A DNA stretch of 21,157 nucleotides from Flavobacterium psychrophilum (GTDB lineage: Bacteria > Bacteroidota > Bacteroidia > Flavobacteriales > Flavobacteriaceae), in the NCBI GenBank assembly GCA_945878515.1, contig CAMCTL010000047.1, forward strand, positions 1 through 21,157. The letters are read 5' to 3'. A model generated the notes under the pieces. It searched no databases and had not been told where the DNA came from. It saw only the letters and a list, made by a program, of their open reading frames with translations. The first letter of the stretch is position 1. Every line of letters starts with the position of its first letter. This document shows positions 16,204-21,157 of this stretch, piece by piece. The translations under genes were made by a program, and so were the position numbers.

Positions 16204-16239
16204 AAAAAGCCGATAAATCCTAAGATTTATCGGCTTTTT
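16204..16239 (-). terminator. Terminator downstream of tRNA-Val
   Basis: A perfect 16-bp stem, AAAAAGCCGATAAATC (16204-16219) with GATTTATCGGCTTTTT (16224-16239), has a 4-nt CTAA loop. It is symmetric, so it works in both directions. On the minus strand it lies just after the tRNA 3' end. Confidence 0.85.
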
Positions 16240-16261
16240 AAACCATTTGTTGTTAAACTTG

Positions 16262-16336
16262 TGGGCGATGAGGGGTTCGAACCCCCGACCCCCTCGGTGT
16301 AAACGAGGTGCTCTGAACCAGCTGAGCTAATCGCCC
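16262..16336 (-). tRNA. tRNA-Val, anticodon TAC
   Basis: The minus strand folds into a full cloverleaf. The acceptor stem GGGCGAT pairs with ATCGCCC. The D arm is GCTC...GAGC. The anticodon stem CCTCG/CGAGG holds the loop TTTACAC, with TAC reading GUA (valine). The T arm carries TTCGAAC with stem GGGGG/CCCTC (one G-U pair). The base after the acceptor stem (16262) gives discriminator A. The CCA end is not encoded. It is separated from folC by about 80 nt. Confidence 0.96.
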
Positions 16337-16417
16337 TTTCGGGTTGCAATCTCTTTCGTTATTGCGATGGCAAATATACATCATATTTTGATATTCACAA
16401 GCAAAAAGATGAAAAAA

Positions 16418-17638
16418 CTATAAAATTTCTGCAACGACAAATGTACTTCCGCCAATAAATATAAAATCAGATGTTCTGGCGTTTGATAATGCTTTCGAGT
16501 AAGATTCTGAAACAGAATTAGATAATTCGCCCTTTAGGTTAAATGCAGCCGCTTTTTCTTGAAGAATTTTAGCATCTAATCCGCGTGGAATATTGGGTTT
16601 ACAGAAATAATATTGGGCACCAGTAGGGAAAAGTGGTAAGATTTCTTTTAAATCTTTATCGTTGACCACTCCTAAAACGATGTGTAAAGTGTCGAATTTT
16701 TCCTTTTGTATCTGCTTCAGCACGATTTCCAATCCGTTTTTGTTGTGTGCTGTGTCGCAAATAATTTTTGGAAATTCGCCCAATTGTTGCCATCTGCCCT
16801 CAAGACCAGTATATTTTTTAACATTCAATAATCCAGTTTTTATTTGGTTATCGGAAATGTTGAATTCATTTTGAGAATTTAAAATTGCAATGGTTTGAAC
16901 AACCGTTTTTTTATTATGAATTTGATAATCGCCAAGTAAATCCGATGGAAAATTTTCTGAAATTAATTCCGAGGCAAAATAGATGCTTGAATCATTTACT
17001 GCGGCTTTGTCTGAAAAAACGGGTTTAGTTTCATTCGTGTATTCGCCAATAATAACAGGAATTTTAGGTTTAATAATTCCGGCTTTTTCAAAAGCAATTG
17101 CTTCAAAGGTGTTGCCAAGGAATTGTGTGTGATCTAATCCAATATTAGTAATTACGGAAATTAGTGGAGTGATAATGTTAGTAGCGTCCAATCTTCCGCC
17201 CATTCCCACTTCGATAATGGCAATCTCCACTTTTTCTTTAACAAAATAATCGAATGCCAAACCAACGGTCATTTCGAAAAAGCTCATATCATTGGATTCA
17301 AAAAAGTCTTTGTTGGAATTTATAAAATTACAAACAAAATCTTCTGAAATTTTTTTTCCATTAATTTTGATGCGTTCTCTAAAATCTCTTAAATGTGGCG
17401 ATGTGTATAAACCAACTTTATACCCCGATTCTTGAAGAACTGATGCCAACATGTGCGAAGTAGAACCTTTGCCATTCGTTCCTGCAACGTGAATACATTG
17501 TAGGTTTTTCTCTGGATTGTTAAGATGATTTGCCAGCAAATGAGCATTGGTCAAATCTTTTTTATATGCAGATGCTCCTTGAAGTTGGTACATTGGCAAT
17601 TGATTAAACATCCAGCTTATGGTTTCCTGATAGTTCAT
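16418..17638 (-). CDS. folC: Bifunctional dihydrofolate synthase/folylpolyglutamate synthase
   Basis: This 406-residue cytosolic ligase of the Mur-ligase superfamily adds glutamate to dihydropteroate and to folates. The ATP-binding P-loop is GTNGKGST (residues 53-60), followed by GLYTSPHLRDFRERIKING. FEMTVGLAFDYF and IEVGMGGRLDATNII (magnesium- and ATP-binding region) and NIGLDHTQFLGNTFEAIAFEK (in parts: NIGLDHTQFLG, EAIAFEKAGI) are family hallmarks. The C-terminal domain begins near GLEGRWQ with DTAHNKNG. It is divergent from exbB, and a candidate promoter lies in the 123-nt gap between them. Confidence 0.95.
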   Translation of the reverse strand: MNYQETISWMFNQLPMYQLQGASAYKKDLTNAHLLANHLNNPEKNLQCIHVAGTNGKGSTSHMLASVLQESGYKVGLYTSPHLRDFRERIKINGKKISEDFVCNFINSNKDFFESNDMSFFEMTVGLAFDYFVKEKVEIAIIEVGMGGRLDATNIITPLISVITNIGLDHTQFLGNTFEAIAFEKAGIIKPKIPVIIGEYTNETKPVFSDKAAVNDSSIYFASELISENFPSDLLGDYQIHNKKTVVQTIAILNSQNEFNISDNQIKTGLLNVKKYTGLEGRWQQLGEFPKIICDTAHNKNGLEIVLKQIQKEKFDTLHIVLGVVNDKDLKEILPLFPTGAQYYFCKPNIPRGLDAKILQEKAAAFNLKGELSNSVSESYSKALSNARTSDFIFIGGSTFVVAEIL

Positions 17639-17699
17639 TTCTGATAAAAATAGTGGTGAATTAAAATATTCTTCGATTTTTTTAGTTTAATAGTTGATC

Positions 17700-17726
17700 G
17701 AAAAGTATCTTTAGTGCAAATTTCAA
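17700..17726 (-). promoter_or_regulatory. Candidate promoter of folC
   Basis: On the minus strand, TTG (17726 to 17724) and TACTTTTC (17707 to 17700, one mismatch to TAnnTTTG) are separated by 16 nt, the same spacing as in the toxin-antitoxin promoter candidate. It lies about 60 nt upstream of the folC ATG. Confidence 0.35.
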
Positions 17727-17761
17727 ATAATTTTTAGAATTAATAAGTAAAATATTAATAT

Positions 17762-18457
17762 ATGTTTAGTCTTATACAAACACAAGCCGATACCCTTGCA
17801 AATGCCGCATCAAATGCAGTCATTGAAAAAATTGCTACAACAAACGAAATCTCAGTTTTAGAATTTATTTTAAAAGGGGGTTTTTTCCTAATTCCGATTT
17901 CAATATTGTTATTTTACACCTTTTATTTGATTATTGAACGCTATTTATTCGTTCATAAGGCATCCAAAATCGATCCTTTGATGATGCGAGATGTGAGAGA
18001 TAGTCTTAATGCTGGCAAACTGGATAAAGCCTTGACGGTCGTGGAGCGAGATAATACTTCTTCTGGAAATGTTATAAAAGAAGGTATTTTATTAATTGGC
18101 AGGCCCATTGCTGAAATTGAATCGAATATGGATCGCGCTGCCGATATCGAAATTGGCGAAATGGAAAAACATTTAGGACAACTCGGACTCATTGCTGGAA
18201 TTGCGCCAACATTAGGATTTATTGGAACTATTTCGGGCGTTATCAAGATATTTTACAGCATTTCAGTTACCGAAAATATTAGTATTGGTAATATCTCTGG
18301 CGGATTATACGAAAAAATGATTAGTAGCGGCGCTGGATTGGTAGTAGGAATTATTGCTTATAGCGGGTATCATTTATTGAACGGAAAGATTGATAATTTT
18401 GCGCTAAGAATTCAAAAGCAAATATTGGAATTTGTAAATATTATTCAAAAATCTTAA
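17762..18457 (+). CDS. exbB: MotA/TolQ/ExbB-family proton channel subunit
   Basis: This 231-residue inner-membrane protein forms, with ExbD, the proton-driven motor that energises TonB for outer-membrane uptake. Three membrane segments are visible: GGFFLIPISILLFYTFYLII (about residues 39-58), GLIAGIAPTLGFIGTISGVI (about 141-160) and GAGLVVGIIAYSGYHLL (about 185-205). The large cytoplasmic loop between the first two, and the TLGFIGTISGVI motif, are family hallmarks. exbD begins 3 nt after its stop codon. TonB is encoded nearby on the other strand. TolQ is a possible alternative name, but the nearby tonB supports ExbB. Confidence 0.9.
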   Translation: MFSLIQTQADTLANAASNAVIEKIATTNEISVLEFILKGGFFLIPISILLFYTFYLIIERYLFVHKASKIDPLMMRDVRDSLNAGKLDKALTVVERDNTSSGNVIKEGILLIGRPIAEIESNMDRAADIEIGEMEKHLGQLGLIAGIAPTLGFIGTISGVIKIFYSISVTENISIGNISGGLYEKMISSGAGLVVGIIAYSGYHLLNGKIDNFALRIQKQILEFVNIIQKS

Positions 18458-18460
18458 GCA

Positions 18461-18856
18461 ATGTCCATCAAACGAAAAAGAAGATTCCACGCCGAAGTCG
18501 CAACTTCTTCACTGAGTGATATTATGTTTTTCTTGTTGTTGTTTTTCTTGATTATATCCACTTTGGCGAATCCAAATGTGATTAAAATGACTTTGCCAAA
18601 AGCAAAATCCAACGAGAAAACCAACAAACAATACATTAGTTTATCCGTTACCGAAGACAAAAAATTCTATATCGACAAACAACCCGTTTCTTTCGAGGAA
18701 CTAGAAACGACCTTGATGTCAAAAATGAATACTGAAAAAGACCAAACGGTTATCGTACGAATTCCTTTCAATCTACAAGTTCAGGATTTGGTGGATGTTT
18801 TGCAAATTGGAGTAAAAAACAATTTGAAATTTGTGATTGCAACTAGTCCGAAGTGA
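18461..18856 (+). CDS. exbD: ExbD/TolR-family biopolymer transport protein
   Basis: This 131-residue protein is the partner of ExbB. It has a basic cytoplasmic N-terminus (SIKRKRRF), one membrane helix (SDIMFFLLLFFLIISTL) and a periplasmic domain (VIKMTLPKAKS...ISLSVTEDKKFYIDKQPVSFEEL...VIVRIPFNLQVQDLVDVLQIG). D20, at the start of the helix, corresponds to the proton-carrying aspartate of the family. The 3-nt gap to exbB indicates one transcript and probable translational coupling. A MITE-like element lies about 40 nt downstream. Confidence 0.92.
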   Translation: MSIKRKRRFHAEVATSSLSDIMFFLLLFFLIISTLANPNVIKMTLPKAKSNEKTNKQYISLSVTEDKKFYIDKQPVSFEELETTLMSKMNTEKDQTVIVRIPFNLQVQDLVDVLQIGVKNNLKFVIATSPK

Positions 18857-18894
18857 TTTTAGATTTCAGAATTTAGATTTAGGATTTTTAAATA

Positions 18895-19158
18895 GGGTTT
18901 GCTGAAAAACCATAAACTATTTTATTTACAGGGCATTCGGTGCTTTTTAAAAACATTTGGTGCAAGCTTTTTTTATATTTTCATTCAAAATCTGTGCACC
19001 ATTTCTGTTTTATAACCAGATACGCATTGTTTTTTAACCTTTTTTATGATAATTTAAGGTTCAATTGCGATACTAATTTTGAATAAATTAAAAAAATATG
19101 CCAAAAAATCAATGAATTCAATCAGTTGAAAAAGAATATTGAGTTTTTCAGCAGACCC
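18895..19158. mobile_element. 264-bp MITE-like element with target-site duplication
   Basis: The ends are GGGTTTGCTGAAAAAC (18895-18910) and GTTTTTCAGCAGACCC (19143-19158), inverted repeats matching at 15 of 16 positions. They are flanked by a direct TAAATA on each side (18889-18894 and 19159-19164), as expected of a target duplication. There is no transposase frame inside, so it is non-autonomous. The terminal GGGT(T/C)TGCTGAAAAAC resembles ends I recall from IS1182-type elements, but that family link is from memory and not verified here. Confidence 0.75.
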
Positions 19159-19214
19159 TAAATATGTTGTTACAAAATTTGTCTTGCCTTTTCAACGTAT
19201 TAAAATCCGTTGAT

Positions 19215-19344
19215 CAAAATGTGTTGTTCCTTGGGAACTATTTTGAAATTGATTGTTAAGAGCCGTAGGCTCGACACATTTTGTAGGGACGGATTTTAAT
19301 CCGTCCAAAATGAAATTCAATAGATAAAAAGAGCCGTAGGCTCG
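19215..19344. repeat. Cluster of palindromes and a repeated GAGCCGTAGGCTC hairpin
   Basis: CAAAATGTGT (19215-19224) pairs with ACACATTTTG (19274-19283). Between them are the hairpin GTTCC-TTG-GGAAC (19226-19238) and the first AAGAGCCGTAGGCTCG (19258-19273). Then come the hairpin GGACGGATT-TT-AATCCGTCC (19287-19306) and a second identical AAGAGCCGTAGGCTCG (19329-19344), 71 nt after the first. Each copy folds as GAGCC-GTA-GGCTC. The arrangement looks like a composite REP-type repeat. Confidence 0.7.
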
Positions 19345-19475
19345 GTCAATATAATACCATTTTACAGCGTTTGTATATGAGAGTGCTGCGAATAGCGAGG
19401 TATATTAAATTGAAAGTAAATATGTTTAATGTAGTTTAAATGATAGATTTATTTTCAATATTTTTCTTATAGATA

Positions 19476-19679
19476 CTAAAATGATTTAAAAAAAAACACA
19501 ATAGATGTTATTGCTAAGGCAATTATAATAACCCAGTCTTTAAATGTTCCAATATTAGTGTCTAGTTTATAAAAAAGAGGATTTTCGTCTCTACCTTTGC
19601 GCCACCATTTATGAATTTTATAGTATCCAAAAGCCAATGTCCCACATAGAATACCGTAAAATAAATTTTCATAAATCAT
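19476..19679 (-). CDS. Small two-helix membrane protein, unknown
   Basis: This 67-residue protein has two predicted membrane segments (about residues 5-21, FYGILCGTLAF, and 47-65, DWVIIIALAITSIVFFF). They are joined by a basic loop containing KIHKWWRKGRDENPLF. The charge pattern suggests the loop is cytoplasmic. I do not recognise a family. The coherent topology, the amphipathic loop and the lack of an overlapping gene make it plausible as a real gene, but its promoter and ribosome site are not evident. Confidence 0.5.
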   Translation of the reverse strand: MIYENLFYGILCGTLAFGYYKIHKWWRKGRDENPLFYKLDTNIGTFKDWVIIIALAITSIVFFFKSF

Positions 19680-19802
19680 ATACTATTTTTAATTTAATTT
19701 TTCAAATATTTTAATTTTGTTTATAAAAATGTGATAAGAGTAATTATTGATAAAATTTTTGAAAAATTCTCATTTTTTAAGTTTTTATCCGCGTTCCATT
19801 TT

Positions 19803-20720
19803 TCAATTCAAGTTGAAATTATAAACAATTTTCCCCACTTGTTTTTCCGGTGCATCGCTACTGGCATCCCATTTTGTATTCATCGCCGCAATTCGGGCTT
19901 GATCAAGTAAACATTTTGCCGTGTTAGTAGAGCCTTTTATTCCTGCAATAGCGCTAATTGTCTTTCCATTTCTATCTACAGCAACTTCTACAACCACTTT
20001 TCCAGATTCGTTACAAGTATATTTTGGGGCAGGTTTTGAGACTGCTTTTCTATTTCCTAACGAATAACCCGTTCCACCGCCAGAGCCACCGCCAGAGCCA
20101 CCACCAGAACCTCCGCCATTTCCTGCACCATAACCGCTTCCAGTGCCAATGCCGTTGCCTGTTCCATTGCCGCCACCGGTTCCGCCTCCAGAACCGCCAT
20201 CTCCATAATAACCATTCGAACTCAAACTTCCGTTGGCTTTTCCTTTATTTCCGGCTGTTTTATCATCGCCATCGCCACCTTTGTTGGAACCTTTCAGAAT
20301 ATTCGACAACGCATCATTGGTATTGTTGGAAACTTTTGGTTTTGCAACAACAACAAGTTTTGGTTCTTCTTTTAAAACAGGAGTTGGTTTTATAGGCTTT
20401 TCTTTTTGTGGAATCACGACGCTTTCTTCAGTAGAATTATCCTGAGATAAAATAGATTCTTCAGGCGTTAATTCTGTTGAAGTTGGTTTGGATTGGTTTT
20501 TCACATCCAAAACTTCACTTTTATAATTGGCACCTGAGCCTAAATCGCTATCGCCAAAGTTTACGGTAACGCCACCACCGCCGCCGCCAGCACCAATCAA
20601 TTCTTCTAAATTTGAAGGTGGCCAAAATCGGATAAAGAATAAAATCAACAATAGTGTTCCATATAAAAGAATGGATATTACTATTGATTTTTTTTGGTCA
20701 GATGAAATGGTCGAACTCAT
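19803..20720 (-). CDS. tonB: Energy transducer TonB-like protein with glycine-rich linker
   Basis: This 305-residue protein has a short cytoplasmic N-terminus, one membrane helix (residues about 12-32, SIVISILLYGTLLLILFFI), a proline/lysine/glutamate-rich segment, a glycine-rich linker (about 168-223), and a C-terminal domain (about 224-305) with SGKVVVEVAVDRNGKTISA and a final GKIVYNFNLN. The C-terminal strand pattern is that of TonB, which transmits ExbBD energy to outer-membrane receptors. The domain has two cysteines (YTCNESG and AKCLLDQ), which could form a disulfide; that is an inference. The linker is unusual in being mostly glycine instead of proline-lysine repeats. exbB-exbD lie on the opposite strand, upstream in window coordinates. 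Confidence 0.85.
   Translation of the reverse strand: MSSTISSDQKKSIVISILLYGTLLLILFFIRFWPPSNLEELIGAGGGGGGVTVNFGDSDLGSGANYKSEVLDVKNQSKPTSTELTPEESILSQDNSTEESVVIPQKEKPIKPTPVLKEEPKLVVVAKPKVSNNTNDALSNILKGSNKGGDGDDKTAGNKGKANGSLSSNGYYGDGGSGGGTGGGNGTGNGIGTGSGYGAGNGGGSGGGSGGGSGGGTGYSLGNRKAVSKPAPKYTCNESGKVVVEVAVDRNGKTISAIAGIKGSTNTAKCLLDQARIAAMNTKWDASSDAPEKQVGKIVYNFNLN
20074..20118. repeat. 12-bp tandem repeat in the tonB linker
   Basis: CCACCGCCAGAG occurs twice exactly (20074-20085, 20086-20097), then once with two changes (20098-20109), and partly again to 20118. On the coding strand it encodes GGSG-type repeats. The unit is a multiple of 3, so slippage would change the linker length without a frameshift. 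Confidence 0.7.
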
Positions 20721-20764
20721 TTTAATTGTACTTTTAAAACTATGTAGTAAAACGTGGAAAATTA

Positions 20765-21157
20765 CTAAAAATTATTAGCTAATGAAATGTTTATCTCCTC
20801 ATTTTTTAGAGATAACTTCAAACTAATAAACCCAATTATTCCGGCAATCAAAGACGAAAGTAGAATTATAAATTTGGCGTTGTTAATGATCGAGGCATCG
20901 TCAAAAGCCAAAAGGGTTACAAAAATTGACATCGTAAAACCTATTCCGCCCAAAAATCCAACACCTAGTATTGATTTCCAATTCAAATCAATAGGCAGTT
21001 CGCAAATTCCCAACTTTACCGCTAAAAAACTTAAAGCGAAAATTCCGAGCGGTTTTCCAACAATGAGTCCTACCGCTATGCCAAGGCTGTAATTTTCCGT
21101 AAGGATTTCGCCCATATTCGAACTCAAAACTACTGCGGTATTCGCCAATGCAAAAAT
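20765..21157 (-). CDS. nhaA: Na+/H+ antiporter NhaA, C-terminal part only
   Basis: The frame is open at the right edge, so only the last 130 or so residues are seen; it opens IFALANTAVV, matching the PIFALAN segment of NhaA. Family features follow: GIAVGLIVGKPLGIFALSFLAVKLG (in parts: GLIVGKPLGIF, LSFLAVKLG), GVGFLGGIGFTMSIFVTLLAF, and a final helix ILLSSLIAGIIGFISLKL. NhaA exchanges protons for sodium across the inner membrane. It lies 44 nt upstream of tonB on the same strand, so the two could share a transcript, though their functions are not linked. Confidence 0.9.
   Translation of the reverse strand: MFALANTAVVLSSNMGEILTENYSLGIAVGLIVGKPLGIFALSFLAVKLGICELPIDLNWKSILGVGFLGGIGFTMSIFVTLLAFDDASIINNAKFIILLSSLIAGIIGFISLKLSLKNEEINISLANNF

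Larger units (their letters stand above)
15895..16261. other. Intergenic region with 50-bp tandem duplication and tRNA terminator
   Basis: There is no supportable gene between the M48 protease and tRNA-Val. The stretch holds the tandem repeat at 16045-16142 and the terminator hairpin at 16204-16239. Confidence 0.6.
18857..19475. other. Intergenic region: MITE-like element and palindrome cluster
   Basis: There is no supportable gene. From left to right it holds a short AT-rich segment with a repeated GATTTAG-like motif, the MITE-like element 18895-19158, and the palindrome cluster 19215-19344. The last 130 nt before the small membrane-protein gene show nothing I recognise. Confidence 0.6.

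Noticed and set aside
16045..16336. Integration (att) site at tRNA-Val
   Set aside because: The repeats show no match to the tRNA 3' end, and there is no integrase in the window.
19958..20395. 145-residue His/Arg-rich open frame on the plus strand
   Set aside because: It is the complement of the glycine-rich part of tonB; the unusual composition comes from that repeat.

Overview
The window looks like a chromosomal segment of a low-GC Bacteroidota bacterium, most likely a Flavobacterium or close Flavobacteriaceae relative. The reasons are AT-rich intergenic DNA, Bacteroidota-type promoter candidates (TTG, then TAnnTTTG), a secreted enzyme ending in a type IX secretion (T9SS) sorting domain, a leucine-rich-repeat exported protein, and an ExbB/ExbD/TonB set. 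The genus is an inference; no 16S gene is present.

Layout. The left edge holds the start of an exported LRR protein and a RelE/ParE-type toxin-antitoxin pair, both on the minus strand. Next come two exported plus-strand enzymes: a GH57-type amylase-like protein with a starch-binding-like module and a T9SS tail, and a divergent gamma-glutamyltransferase-family protein. The centre (7431-14962) is a glycogen locus, glgC - glgE - mak - glgB, followed by an M48 metalloprotease lipoprotein. Then come tRNA-Val(TAC), folC, exbB-exbD, a small membrane protein, tonB, and the 3' part of nhaA cut by the right edge.

How the genes work together. Maltokinase makes maltose 1-phosphate, GlgE polymerises it into alpha-1,4-glucan, and GlgB branches the product. 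GlgC makes ADP-glucose, which needs GlgA or GlgM, and neither is in the window. TreS, the usual maltose source for this pathway, is also missing. The secreted GH57 protein may act on external starch, but its link to the glycogen genes is only proximity.

The most unusual structures lie between genes. (1) A GxxExxY-protein gene sits between glgE and mak and is enclosed by a perfect 20-bp inverted repeat plus a second, inner inverted pair and an extra internal copy, so it looks like an inserted cassette. (2) A 264-bp MITE-like element after exbD has 16-bp terminal inverted repeats and a 6-bp TAAATA target duplication. (3) A 103-bp inverted-repeat element lies upstream of the gamma-glutamyltransferase gene. 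(4) There is a cluster of palindromes at 19215-19344, a 50-bp tandem duplication beside tRNA-Val, and a perfect 15-bp hairpin with a 20-bp direct repeat upstream of the GH57 gene.
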